64,000 bases of DNA from Cryobacterium sinapicolor (GCF_004403465.1 NZ_SOGQ01000013.1:114717-178716), one strand, 5' to 3'. Counted from the first letter of the stretch, positions 43,512 to 52,365 are shown. Notes: generated from the letters alone by a model not told the origin. Numbers and translations are program-made.

Positions 43512-43731
43512 CAAGAGCCTCCCCAACCTGGAGCGAGTGAGTGGAATATGAATTTCTAGCCGGATGCTGTCAGCATAAGGAGAGGGTCCGCGCCTGTGAA
43601 GACCTGCCCCCTCTGGTGCCGACGGTGGAGCCGCGTGACGAAAGGGTGGCGGCATCCGTCTTATGGAGAGAGACCTGATTGAGATATCCCAGTGCCGGAA
43701 GGCACCCGCTTCCACCATCGAACGGACCCAC

Positions 43732-44742
43732 ATGACGAGCACTGACCTGAACCGAGACGACGTGACCGGCGACGCGACCACCCCCAAGCTCGCTGCCATC
43801 GTCTACAACCCCGTGAAGGTCGACATCGACGATCTCCGGGACTCCGTCGAGGCCGAGCAGACGGCCGCCGGCTGGCCGGAGACCCTGTGGTTCGAGACGT
43901 CGGCAGAGGATCCGGGGCAGGGGCCGGCCCGGAAGGCGATCGAGGCCGGGGCCACCCTGATCATCGTGGCCGGCGGCGACGGCACCGTGCGCGCCGTGGC
44001 GGAGGCCGTGCACGGCACGGACTGCGCTCTCGCGCTGCTGCCGTCGGGCACCGGCAACCTGCTCGCCCGCAACCTGCAGCTGCCCCTCGACGACACCCGG
44101 CAGGCGCTGCACATCGCGTTCGCCGGCCAGGACAAGGTCATCGACGTGTGCATGATCGACATCGAGCGAGCGGACCGCTCGGTCGACCGGCACGCCTATC
44201 TGGTGATGGCCGGTCTCGGCCTCGACGCCAAGATGCTCGCGAACACCGACGACGCCCTCAAGGCGAAGGCCGGCTGGCTGGCCTACGTGAAGGCCCTGAT
44301 CGCCGTCGGCAAGGACGACAGCGAGCTGCGCTTCCGGTACCGGCTCAACGGCCAGCCCGAGAAGTCGCTGCGGGCGCACACCATCATGATCGGAAACTGC
44401 GGGTCGCTGCCGGCAAGTATCGAGCTGATTCCCGACGCGGCCCTCGACGACGGCGCCTTCGACGTGGTCGTGCTGAAGCCCGAGGGCCTCGGCGGCTGGG
44501 TGCAGATCGTGTCGAAGGTGATCTGGGAGAACGGCGTGCTCAGCCGCACGAAGTTCGGGCGCAAACTGCGCACCGGCGATGTCGACGCACTCAATTACGC
44601 CACCGGCACGGAACTCGTGCTGCGGCTGCACGGCTCCGAGGAGATCGAACTCGACGGCGACGGGTTCGGCACCGCCGTCGCGCTCAAGACCTGGATGGAT
44701 GCCGGCAGCCTCACCCTGCGCGTGCCGACCGACGACGAGTAG
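43732..44742 (+). CDS. Diacylglycerol/lipid kinase family protein
   Basis: 336 residues. The DAGK catalytic motif VAGGDGTVRAVAEA is followed by LLPSGTGNLLARNL, both diagnostic of the YegS/DgkB/LCB5 kinase fold. The C-terminal beta-sandwich is present (IELIPDAALDDGAFDVVVL). These soluble or peripheral enzymes phosphorylate membrane lipids such as diacylglycerol with ATP; actinobacterial members may recycle lipids from envelope synthesis. Start ATG 43732. Confidence 0.88.
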   Translation: MTSTDLNRDDVTGDATTPKLAAIVYNPVKVDIDDLRDSVEAEQTAAGWPETLWFETSAEDPGQGPARKAIEAGATLIIVAGGDGTVRAVAEAVHGTDCALALLPSGTGNLLARNLQLPLDDTRQALHIAFAGQDKVIDVCMIDIERADRSVDRHAYLVMAGLGLDAKMLANTDDALKAKAGWLAYVKALIAVGKDDSELRFRYRLNGQPEKSLRAHTIMIGNCGSLPASIELIPDAALDDGAFDVVVLKPEGLGGWVQIVSKVIWENGVLSRTKFGRKLRTGDVDALNYATGTELVLRLHGSEEIELDGDGFGTAVALKTWMDAGSLTLRVPTDDE

Positions 44743-44786
44743 TCGGCGCCAGGCGGCGCGCCCCGGCCCCCGTTCAGCGACGGCTG

Positions 44787-46742
44787 TCAGCGGCCGCCGC
44801 CACCGCCTCCGCCACCACCACCGCCGGAGAACCCGCCTCCGCCGGACCCGCCGGAGAAGCTGCCGCCGCCGATGCCGCCCCCGGAGCTGGCGGGCGGAGT
44901 CGCGGAGGTGAGGACCGAGGCGACCAGGCCGTTCATGGCATTGCCGAAACCGTACGCGGAGAAACCGGCCTGCGAGACGAGCCAGTCCGGCTCCGGTGCC
45001 CCGTGCTCGTAGAGCACGACGAGCTCCTTCGCCCACTCCCGTTCGACGCCCCAGAGCACCGCGAAGGGGAGCAGCTTCTCGTAAAGCTTGACCAGTTCGA
45101 CGGTGTCCGGTGCGCCGGCGGCATCCGCCACCGGGCCCGGCACCGCGCCCGATGCGACACCCGGCACGGTGGGCACGGCGACCCGTGGGGCGCCGTCGGG
45201 GCTCTGCAGCATGCGGAAGCGATCCGCTTCGGCGAGCTCCAGATAGACCCTCATGCCCTTGAGGTAGTCGCGCTGCTCGGCGCCGGAGTCGGTGAGGTGC
45301 ACCGTGCCCTGGGCCAGGTAGAGGGCAAATGCCAGGAAGAGCGTGGCGATGACGGCGACCGTCATCACCTCGCCGAACGCCGGGGAACCGTTGATCAGCG
45401 CCACCGCAGCGAGCAGGGCCAGAGCAGGAAGCAGCACGGCGGCCATACCGATGGCGATCCACCGGCCGCCGCGGCGGGTCACCTTGGCCCGCCAGCCGCG
45501 GGCGGTGACCGACGCCGTTGCGTCGGCGCGGAGATTGCTCAGTTCAGCGGCGAGCGTGCTGTCCGTGACCCCGAGTTGCCGCGTCGTGCCGTTCGTCAGG
45601 CGGGGGAACAGTGTCTTCAGCAACTTTCGCTCCTGGGCGTCCACGCCCTCCGCGGTCAACAATTGCAGTGTGTAGTCGCCCGCGCCTGCGCTGACCGGGT
45701 AGTCGAGGATGCGCACCTTGCCGCGCACCGCCAGACTCACGAGCTGGGCGGCGATGGCCGACTTCGACCGGTTCGCGAGGTCGCCCGCCTCCATCAGGTT
45801 GTACCCCTCCGGCACGCTGTACTGGGCGATGATGGTGCCCCGTCCGCGGGCGTCGCGCTGGCCGAACCGGCGACGGATGAAGGCGAGCACGACCCCGAGG
45901 AAGCCGACCGCCGACACCAGGAACAGCAGCCCGGTCGCAGTGCCTCCCCCGCCGGTGTCCGCTTCGCCCGCACCGGAGCTGTCCGAGGCCGGCACCTGCA
46001 CGAAGGTTCCGGGCGCGAAGCCGATGGCCACGGTCAGGTTCTGCCGCGGGCCGAGATCTCGCACGGAGGAGGAGAACAGCTGGCCTGTGGTTCCGGTGAC
46101 AGCGGCATCCGTGGTCTGGGTGATCCCGCATCCGGTGGTCTCGCCCTGGGCTCCGACGTAGCAGGCGGCGTCGCCGGTGAGGAACTCGGCGACGCTCGGG
46201 TCGACGTGCACGCGCGCGGTGACCGAGCCGAACGGCTGGTCGAAGCCGGTGCCGTTCGTGTCCCAGTAGAGCTCGTCGTCGTCGGTGTCGGCGAACGCGC
46301 GCACCACGTTCTGCTGGGTGTATGTGATCGTGTACGTCTGCGTGCCGCGCACGAAGTCGTCGGTGCCGAGGGGCAGCTCGATGCTGCCGCCCTGATCGAT
46401 GATCTCGAAGAAGACGGGTGCGCCACTGGCGTCGGTGACCGATTCGACAGTGGTGTTCAACGGCACCCCGTCGTAGTCGGTCGGGAGCACGCGAACCATG
46501 CCGCGGTTCTGGTCGAAGTTCGGGAACTGCGCCACGAACGTCTCGACCGTGCGCAGGGTGGAGTGGCCGGCATCGTCCCGGGAGAGGTAGTAGTCGGCTT
46601 CGAACGAGGTGAACGTGAAGTCGCCGGTGTCCGCGGAGGCGGCCAGGGGCATCCCGAGCGCCAGCGCCGCCGTCACGGCGAGCGCCGCGACACCCTGCAC
46701 GAATCGCCGCAACGGATGTCTGGTCGGTGCGTTCCGGTGCAT
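44787..46742 (-). CDS. DUF2207 family membrane protein
   Basis: 651 residues. A signal peptide (about 8-36) precedes an extracellular beta-rich domain (FTFTSFEADYYLSRDD... RVLPTDYDGVPL), which is DUF2207, then a helix near residue 275, a cytoplasmic winged-helix-like part, two more helices (about 440-500) and a cytoplasmic tail ending in a 30-residue Gly/Ser run (GGGSFSGGSGGGGF). Tails of this kind are typical of the family. Function unknown; an envelope role is likely. Confidence 0.88.
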   Translation of the reverse strand: MHRNAPTRHPLRRFVQGVAALAVTAALALGMPLAASADTGDFTFTSFEADYYLSRDDAGHSTLRTVETFVAQFPNFDQNRGMVRVLPTDYDGVPLNTTVESVTDASGAPVFFEIIDQGGSIELPLGTDDFVRGTQTYTITYTQQNVVRAFADTDDDELYWDTNGTGFDQPFGSVTARVHVDPSVAEFLTGDAACYVGAQGETTGCGITQTTDAAVTGTTGQLFSSSVRDLGPRQNLTVAIGFAPGTFVQVPASDSSGAGEADTGGGGTATGLLFLVSAVGFLGVVLAFIRRRFGQRDARGRGTIIAQYSVPEGYNLMEAGDLANRSKSAIAAQLVSLAVRGKVRILDYPVSAGAGDYTLQLLTAEGVDAQERKLLKTLFPRLTNGTTRQLGVTDSTLAAELSNLRADATASVTARGWRAKVTRRGGRWIAIGMAAVLLPALALLAAVALINGSPAFGEVMTVAVIATLFLAFALYLAQGTVHLTDSGAEQRDYLKGMRVYLELAEADRFRMLQSPDGAPRVAVPTVPGVASGAVPGPVADAAGAPDTVELVKLYEKLLPFAVLWGVEREWAKELVVLYEHGAPEPDWLVSQAGFSAYGFGNAMNGLVASVLTSATPPASSGGGIGGGSFSGGSGGGGFSGGGGGGGGGGGR

Positions 46743-46837
46743 GCTGCGGCTCCCCTGTTTCGGCCGGCTGTCCCCACAACACCCGTTCTCAGAAGGCTAG
46801 TGCAGCCCCGGGCCGGGGTGCTCTGTTGCCCGCGAAC

Positions 46838-46893
46838 CGGCGACTTTGAGGGGTGCGACTGCCGTCGCACCCCTCAATCGTGTCGTCTCACCG
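46838..46893. repeat. Palindromic repeat family 3, copy 2
   Basis: The centre is a perfect 12-bp hairpin (GAGGGGTGCGAC, loop of 4, GTCGCACCCCTC; 46848-46875). GTGTCGTCTCACCGG follows on the right and a degraded inverse (CCGGCGACTTT) lies on the left. It is placed between the wall hydrolase gene and the DUF2207 gene, both leftward, and may end transcription of the former. Confidence 0.8.
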
Positions 46894-46924
46894 GGGTGTT
46901 GCGAACGTGCTGGGATTCAGGGCT

Positions 46925-47830
46925 TCAGTACCAGTTGTTGGCCTGCGAGTGCGACCAGGCGGCGCACGGGGTGCCGTAGGAGGAGGCCTTGATGTAGCCG
47001 AGGCCCCACGCGATCTGCGTGGTCGCGTTGGTGGCCCAATCGCTGCCGGCGGTCGCCATTTTGTTGCCGGGCAACGCCTGCGGGATGCCGGTGGCACCGC
47101 CGTTGGAGTTTACGGCGTCGTACTGCCACTCGGATTCCTTCTGCCACAGCTGGTTCAGGCAGGAGAACTGGTCGGCGCCCCAGCCGTACTGGGACGCGGC
47201 CATGGCCTGAGCGGTGGCGCGCGCGCCGGCGGGGGTGTTGCCGGCGGCCACCGACTGTGCCCGGGCGGCCTCGGCGGCGGCGGCCTGAGCGGCAGCCTGT
47301 GCTGCGGCCACGGCTGCAGCCTCGGCGGCGACCCGGTCGGCTTCGATCGACGCGGCGGTGACGGCGGCGGTCTCGGCCTTGGTTTTCGCGGTCAGCGAGG
47401 TGACCTCGTCGATCGGAAGAATCTCGTAGCTGGCGAGCGAGCTGGCGACCGCGGTGAGGCTGGAGGCGTCCACCTTGTCCTGGGTGGCGACGATGACCTG
47501 GTTGGCTTCGTTCAGGGTGATGGACGCGGTGTTGTCGATGTGCGCCTTGGCAACCGCGTCGTAGGCGCCGAGCTGTTCGCGGTGCAGGCCGGTGCTGTCG
47601 GCGAGTTCTTGTGTGGCCGAGACTCGAGCCGAGGTGGCGGCTGCGGACTGACCCGCGAAGCCGGCGCCGACCGCGAGGCCGGAGATGGCGAGAACGCTGC
47701 CGGCGATAATCGCGATGCGGTGCGGGCGTTTGACCTTGGTGCTGTTGGTGCTGTTGCTGCTGGGAGCGCTGTTGCTTCGCTTGTTCTGGGCGGCGAACCG
47801 GGCGCGGAGTTCTTCGGGTGACTCGGGCAT
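46925..47830 (-). CDS. Secreted transglycosylase-like protein (aggregation-promoting-factor C-terminal domain)
   Basis: 301 residues. A basic N-terminus and one hydrophobic segment (about 40-62) form a signal anchor. An Ala-rich coiled-coil stalk follows (about 95-200), then a C-terminal lysozyme-like domain: QFSCLNQLWQKESEWQYDA, where Glu is the likely catalytic residue, and GATGIPQALPG. It would cleave or bind peptidoglycan outside the membrane and influence growth or separation. The upstream divergent region is full of repeats (see 47998-48243). Confidence 0.85.
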   Translation of the reverse strand: MPESPEELRARFAAQNKRSNSAPSSNSTNSTKVKRPHRIAIIAGSVLAISGLAVGAGFAGQSAAATSARVSATQELADSTGLHREQLGAYDAVAKAHIDNTASITLNEANQVIVATQDKVDASSLTAVASSLASYEILPIDEVTSLTAKTKAETAAVTAASIEADRVAAEAAAVAAAQAAAQAAAAEAARAQSVAAGNTPAGARATAQAMAASQYGWGADQFSCLNQLWQKESEWQYDAVNSNGGATGIPQALPGNKMATAGSDWATNATTQIAWGLGYIKASSYGTPCAAWSHSQANNWY

Positions 47831-48018
47831 AGAGGACGTTGTCTTCCGTGTTACGCAAGCCCGCGCGCGTGAGCGCACCGGCTCACTGAGCATCGGATCT
47901 GCGCTCTCGGAGGGCGGCGCAGACGAAACCTCTAATATGCCTCATGTTTCTGAACAAATACTCATAACAGGCGAAAGTTATGAGCGGCAAGGGATTGACA
48001 CCGGGGGCGTCGGGCTGC

Positions 48019-48108
48019 GCCGGGTCGGGCTGCGCCGGGTCGGGGCGCGTGCTGCGCCGCTGCGCCGGGTCGGGCTGTGCCGGTTCGGGGCGCGTGCTGC
48101 GCCGCTGC
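48019..48108. repeat. Two direct 45-nt repeats
   Basis: Two 45-nt units (48019-48063 and 48064-48108), each starting GCCGGGTCGGGCTG and ending GCGTGCTGCGCCGCTGC, differ at two positions. Each unit itself contains shorter GCCGGGTCGGG steps. Confidence 0.9.
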
Positions 48109-48121
48109 GCTGATGAAGTGC

Positions 48122-48243
48122 CACGCGCGGAACGGCGCAGCACCCGCGCAGCCTGCGCACAGCACCCGCGCAGCACCCGCGCGGAACGGCGCAGCACCCG
48201 CGCGGAACGGCGCAGCACCCGCGCAGCACCCGCGCACGGGCAT
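48122..48243. repeat. Tandem array GCGGAACGGCGCAGCACCC, inverse of the neighbouring repeat
   Basis: Units built from GCGCGGAACGGC and GCAGCACCCGC repeat for about 120 nt. GCGCAGCACSCGCGC here is the inverse complement of GCGCGTGCTGCGC in the 48019-48108 repeats, so the two arrays can pair across the region. Confidence 0.88.
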
Positions 48244-48317
48244 CGCAGCGATGCGCGTGTTACGCCACATGGCGAGCGCTGTGGCACCGTCACCGACCGC
48301 ACCACAGGATGGGTGGC

Positions 48318-49703
48318 ATGCCCAGACAAATTCGCTTCAATGCCTTTGACATGAACTGCGTCGCCCACCAGTCTTCAGGAATGTGGCGGCATCCGCTTGA
48401 CCAGTCCTGGCGCTACAAGGACCTCTCCTATTGGACCGATTTGGCCAGGCTGCTCGAGCGCGGCACCTTCGATGGCATTTTCATCGCCGATGTGCTGGGA
48501 ACGTACGACGTCTATGGCGGTTCGAACGAAGCCGCGATCCGGCACGGTGCCCAGGTTCCCGTGAACGACCCGATTCTGCTGGTCTCCGCGATGGCGGCCG
48601 TGACCGAGAACCTCGGGTTCGGCATAACCGCGGGAACGGCGTACGAGCATCCGTACCCCTTCGCACGACGGATGTCGACGCTCGACCATCTGACGAAGGG
48701 TCGCGTCGGCTGGAACGTCGTCACCGGTTATCTGCCGAGCGCTGCCCGCAACATGGGGCAGGTCGACCAGTTGGAGCACGACGACCGCTACGAGGTCGCC
48801 GACGAGTACCTCGAGGTGCTGTACAAGTTGTGGGAGGGCTCGTGGGAAGACGACGCCGTCATCCGCGACCGGGCGACCGGGGTGTTCACCGATCCGAGCA
48901 AGGTGCACGAGATCGGGCATCACGGCAAGAACTTCACAGTGCCAGGCATTCACCTGTCTGAGCCGTCACTGCAGCGCACGCCGGTGATCTACCAGGCCGG
49001 GGCGTCGCCGCGCGGCATCGCCTTCGCCGCCGGCAACGCCGAGGCGATCTTCGTGGCCGCTTCGACCAAGTCCGGCCTCACCGCGACCGTGAGCAGGATC
49101 CGGGATGCGCTTGAGCAGGCCGGTCGTGACCGGTACTCCGCGAAGATCTACACGCTGCTGACCATCATCACCGACGAGACCAGCGAGAAGGCACACGCAA
49201 AACATCAGGACTATCTCTCCTATGCGAGCGAAGAGGGAGCACTGGTGTTCATGTCTGGCTGGATGGGCATCGATCTCTCCCGATATGACCTCGATGAGCC
49301 GATCGGCAACGTGAAGAGTAACGCGATCCAGTCGGCGGTGGCGAACTTCCAAGCGGCGAATGATGACGGTTCCGAATGGACCGTGCGTGACATCGCGAAG
49401 CTCGGCGCGATCGGCGGGTTGGGGCCGTTCATCGTCGGCTCCCCGGAGGAGGTCGCCGACCACCTGCAGGAATGGGTGGCAGACACCGATGTGGACGGAT
49501 TCAATCTCGCCTACGCGATCACGCCCGGAACGTTCGAGGACGTGGTCGAGTTCGTGATTCCAGAGTTGCGTCGTCGCGGGGCTTATCCGGAAGAGTATGT
49601 CGAGGGCACACTGCGCAACAAGCTGCACGGGCGCGGCGACCGTTTGCCCGAGGAGCACCACGGTGCCGGCTATCGGATCGGGGCGTCCCAATCCGTGAGG
49701 TAA
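48318..49703 (+). CDS. LLM-class flavin-dependent monooxygenase (NtaA/SnaA/DszA family)
   Basis: 461 residues, usual for this family. The (beta/alpha)8 bacterial luciferase fold starts IRFNAFDMNC; further blocks are FDGIFIADVLGTYD, TAYEHPYPFARRMSTLDHL, KGRVGWNVVTGYL and PVIYQAGASPRGIAFAA. Members use FMNH2 from a partner reductase to oxidise nitrilotriacetate, dibenzothiophene sulfone, alkanes or antibiotic precursors. No reductase is adjacent. The substrate is unknown. Confidence 0.9.
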   Translation: MPRQIRFNAFDMNCVAHQSSGMWRHPLDQSWRYKDLSYWTDLARLLERGTFDGIFIADVLGTYDVYGGSNEAAIRHGAQVPVNDPILLVSAMAAVTENLGFGITAGTAYEHPYPFARRMSTLDHLTKGRVGWNVVTGYLPSAARNMGQVDQLEHDDRYEVADEYLEVLYKLWEGSWEDDAVIRDRATGVFTDPSKVHEIGHHGKNFTVPGIHLSEPSLQRTPVIYQAGASPRGIAFAAGNAEAIFVAASTKSGLTATVSRIRDALEQAGRDRYSAKIYTLLTIITDETSEKAHAKHQDYLSYASEEGALVFMSGWMGIDLSRYDLDEPIGNVKSNAIQSAVANFQAANDDGSEWTVRDIAKLGAIGGLGPFIVGSPEEVADHLQEWVADTDVDGFNLAYAITPGTFEDVVEFVIPELRRRGAYPEEYVEGTLRNKLHGRGDRLPEEHHGAGYRIGASQSVR

Positions 49704-49713
49704 GGAGGGGCCG

Positions 49714-51222
49714 CTACACCGGGCGACGAATGAAGAACGCCGCGGGGATCGCGAACAGCGAGATCACGGCGCCGCACAGGAACGCGGCCTGGATTCCCGC
49801 GGAGGTGGCGGCGACATCCGTTGCCCCGGAGGCCAGGCGCGACGCAGCGACGGATGCCATCACGGTCACGAACAGTGCCGTGCCGACCGCTCCGGCGAGC
49901 TGTTGCACGGTGCCGACGACGGCGCTGCCATGCGAGTACAGCTCGGGGCGCACGGCGGCGAGGCTCGCGGTGAACAGTGGGGTGAAGAGCAGGGCGAGGC
50001 CGAAGCTGAGGGAGACGTGGGCGGCGAGCACCAGCCACGGCGAGCTGTTCGCGTTCAGCAGGGTCATCGACCAGAACACGGCGCTGACGATGCTGGAGCC
50101 CGTGATCAGCAGCCGGGTGGGTCCGGACCGGTCGTAGAGGCGCCCGACGAACGGCGCGAGCAGGCCCATCACGAGGCCGCCGGGCAGCAGGATCAGTCCG
50201 GCCTGCAGCGCGCTGAGGCCGAGCACGGTCTGCGTGTAGATCGGCAGCAGGATGATGGTTCCGAACAGGGCCATCATGCTGATCGCCATCATCACGATGG
50301 AGAAGGTGAACGTGCGCGAACGGAAGGTGCGCAGGTCGAGGAGGGCGGCATCCGTGCGCTGGAGAACGAGCTGACGCAGGATGAACAGGGTGAGTCCGAG
50401 GGCGCCGACCAGAAGCGGCAGCCCGCCGGCGACCGACGCGATGCCGCCGGGGGCCGTGCCCAGGTTACTGAGGCCGTAGACGAGCGCGCCGAAGCCGAGC
50501 GCCGAGAGGATGACCGAGAGCACGTCGATGGGCGTCTTGCGCGGCGTCGTCACGTTCTTCATCAGGATGCCGCCCACGACCAGCGCGGTGAGGGCGATCG
50601 GGAGAACGAGGATGAACATCCAGCGCCAGTCCAGCACGCTGAGGATGGCGCCCGAGATTGTCGGGCCGATGGCCGGGGCGACCGAGATCACGATGGAGAT
50701 GTTGCCCATCATGCGGCCGAGGTGCGCCGGCGGCACGAGGGTCATCACCGAGGTCAGCAGCAGCGGGAACATGATCGCCGTTCCGGTGGCCTGCACGACC
50801 CGGGCGGCCAACAGCACCTCGAAGCCGGGTGCGACGGCCGCGATCAGGGTGCCCGTGCTGAACAGCGTCATGGCCGCGATGAAGACCGGCCGGGTGTTGA
50901 AGCGCTGCAGCAGGAACCCGGTGATCGGGATGACCACGGCCATCGTGAGCATGAACGCGCTGGTCAGCCACTGCGCAGCGCTTGCGGTGATGGAGAGGTC
51001 GCTCATCAGGCGCGGCAGGGCCACCCCCATGATCGTCTCGTTCAGGATGACGACGAAGGTGGAGACCAGCAGCAGGGTGATGACCAGGCGGTTACGGATA
51101 CCGGTGGCCGCGTCGGCGGCGGATGCGGCGGCATCGTGCGCGGCGGCATCCGTGCCCGTCGTGGTGGTGGTGGTGGTGGTGGTTCCTGCGTTGGGGCTGG
51201 CGGCGCTGGCGGTTTCAGACAT
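49714..51222 (-). CDS. DHA2-family multidrug MFS transporter
   Basis: 502 residues from ATG 51220-51222. An N-terminal polar stretch has nine consecutive threonines, from a GTG/ACC triplet run at about 51163-51183, then about 14 helices. Motif D1-like LNETIMGVALPRLM opens helix 1; motif C region is ISVAPAIGPTISGAI; DWRWMFIL follows. It resembles LmrB/EmrB exporters. Convergent with the LLM monooxygenase gene, 10 nt between stops. Confidence 0.9.
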   Translation of the reverse strand: MSETASAASPNAGTTTTTTTTTGTDAAAHDAAASAADAATGIRNRLVITLLLVSTFVVILNETIMGVALPRLMSDLSITASAAQWLTSAFMLTMAVVIPITGFLLQRFNTRPVFIAAMTLFSTGTLIAAVAPGFEVLLAARVVQATGTAIMFPLLLTSVMTLVPPAHLGRMMGNISIVISVAPAIGPTISGAILSVLDWRWMFILVLPIALTALVVGGILMKNVTTPRKTPIDVLSVILSALGFGALVYGLSNLGTAPGGIASVAGGLPLLVGALGLTLFILRQLVLQRTDAALLDLRTFRSRTFTFSIVMMAISMMALFGTIILLPIYTQTVLGLSALQAGLILLPGGLVMGLLAPFVGRLYDRSGPTRLLITGSSIVSAVFWSMTLLNANSSPWLVLAAHVSLSFGLALLFTPLFTASLAAVRPELYSHGSAVVGTVQQLAGAVGTALFVTVMASVAASRLASGATDVAATSAGIQAAFLCGAVISLFAIPAAFFIRRPV

Positions 51223-51337
51223 TTGGAGGTCCCGTCGGGTCGTGCGGTCAAGAAGTGGTGAGGCAGTCGCTCCAAGCCGGAACCTCGTGCTCAGAAAGAC
51301 AACTCGCACTCGCCGGGATTCATTCCACGTCATGCCG

Positions 51338-51402
51338 CCGAAACGACACGTTTGAGGGGCTGACGAGCCGGCGCACCCCTCAAAGTCGTCGTCTCACCGG
51401 GC
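51338..51402. repeat. Palindromic repeat family 3, copy 3
   Basis: CGAAACGACACGTTTGAGGGG on the left and CGCACCCCTCAAAGTCGTCG then TCTCACCGG on the right form inverted arms. It lies between the start of the MFS gene and the end of the broken gene at 51457. Confidence 0.8.
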
Positions 51403-51456
51403 GCGTCGACGACTGCGGCGCGGGTACGGAGCGAGTGTCGCCGCCGAGAGCCCGGG

Positions 51457-51769
51457 TCAGCGCGAACCCGCGGCGACACCCTTCAGCTGGGCGAGCGCCT
51501 GCGCCCACGGGATCCGCTCCTGCTCGAGCCGCACGTTCCCCTCCGAACGGATGAGCTCGAGCACCGCCTCGATCCCCCGAATCGGCAGCTGGCGAATGCG
51601 CCAGCCGGATGCCGGATGCCGGATGCTCAGCGAGACAGGCAACGACCAGCAGCAGGGTGGTGAAGTCCGACTTCCCAAGCAGCTGCAGCGCGCGCCCGTG
51701 GGTGCGGATCGCCGCAGCCAGCTCATCCGTCGATGCCGTGACGAGGGCCCCCGATATGCCATGCCGCAT
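51457..51769 (-). pseudogene. Frameshifted gene, heptanucleotide expansion; possible JetD-like fragment
   Basis: Two overlapping frames read as one protein. The first gives ASTDELAAAIRTHGRALQLL and FTTLLLVVACLAEHPASG; the second continues WRIRQLPIRGIEAVLELIRS to the stop at 51457. The switch falls in three copies of a 7-nt repeat (CCGGATG on the + strand, 51605-51625). Deleting one copy restores a continuous ~100-residue frame. HPASGWRIRQLPIRGI recalls the DUF3322 part of Wadjet JetD, but the expected following TKW motif is missing; I hold this loosely. Start ATG 51767-51769 is the first after an in-frame stop. Confidence 0.6.
51605..51625. repeat. Heptanucleotide tandem repeat (CCGGATG)3
   Basis: Three perfect 7-nt copies lie exactly at the frame break of the gene at 51457-51769. 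Because 7 is not a multiple of 3, each gain or loss switches the frame. Confidence 0.9.
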
Positions 51770-51922
51770 GCCGGAGCGAACGGCGCCCGGGTTGCTGAGC
51801 TCGTCTCCGTCGTGACTGCATCCGTCTCACGCGTGCGGCCAAGTTGTCGCCTTGCCCAGGTTGATAGCGGCAGGTTCACCGCACGCGCGGCATCGTTGGA
51901 TGGAAGGCCGCTTACCGGCCGG

Positions 51923-52333
51923 CTACCGCACCCGCCGCAACCGGATCGGACCTTTCGCCGTCGACGGGTCGACGACGGTGCCGCCCTGCGTGATCTGCAG
52001 TTCGCCGCGGGCGACCATGCGGCGGGCGGCTCGCCGGGCCGGCTCCATCAGGTCGCTCCAGTCCTCGCCGCCGACCACTTTCGCCGCCTCGGACGGGCAG
52101 ATCGTGGCATCCGTCGCCCGTGCACGCAGCAGTGTCGCGATGGCCTCTTCGAGCTTGAGGTCGGTCGCGTTGACGCCGTGCGAGCGGCACGCGGCCCCGC
52201 AGTACTTCACCGAATCCCAGTTGTTCGCCCACTTCGCGCGCCACTCGATGCGCCGCCCGCACGAGGCGCACGTCTTATCCGCCCGGTCGCGGGCAGGGTC
52301 AGAATCGGCGGGTGTGCGTTGACGGTGGGCCAT
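51923..52333 (-). CDS. DUF2256/DUF3253 zinc-ribbon and winged-helix protein
   Basis: 136 residues. The N-terminal zinc motif CASCGRRIEWRAKWANNW...YCGAACR is DUF2256-like; the remainder (LKLEEAIATLLRARATDATICPSEAAKVVG...WSDLMEPARRAARRMVARGELQITQGG) matches DUF3253, a small winged-helix-like domain. Nucleic-acid binding is plausible; no function is established. It is followed on the same strand by the frameshifted gene. Confidence 0.88.
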   Translation of the reverse strand: MAHRQRTPADSDPARDRADKTCASCGRRIEWRAKWANNWDSVKYCGAACRSHGVNATDLKLEEAIATLLRARATDATICPSEAAKVVGGEDWSDLMEPARRAARRMVARGELQITQGGTVVDPSTAKGPIRLRRVR

Positions 52334-52365
52334 GCCTTCTATCCTGCGGGATTGGGCGCGTCGCC

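Larger units (their letters stand above)
47831..48317. other. 487-nt divergent intergenic region with inverted tandem arrays
   Basis: Both flanking genes start here (wall hydrolase leftward, LLM monooxygenase rightward). The first ~165 nt are AT-richer and probably contain the wall hydrolase promoter; TTTCTGAACAAATACTCATAACAG (two nearby 10-nt halves, 47947-47969) is the most AT-rich stretch. The remainder is GC-rich repeat. No gene is seen; several frames stay open through the repeats but encode Cys/Arg low-complexity sequence. Confidence 0.7.

Noticed and set aside
46848..46875. Perfect 12-bp hairpin as a simple rho-independent terminator
   Set aside because: No T-run on either strand, and it is part of a repeated family 3 element, so I list it as a repeat.
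47883..48368. Cys/Arg-rich open frames across the 48-kb repeats
   Set aside because: They only mirror the repeat unit in several frames on both strands and have no independent coding signal.
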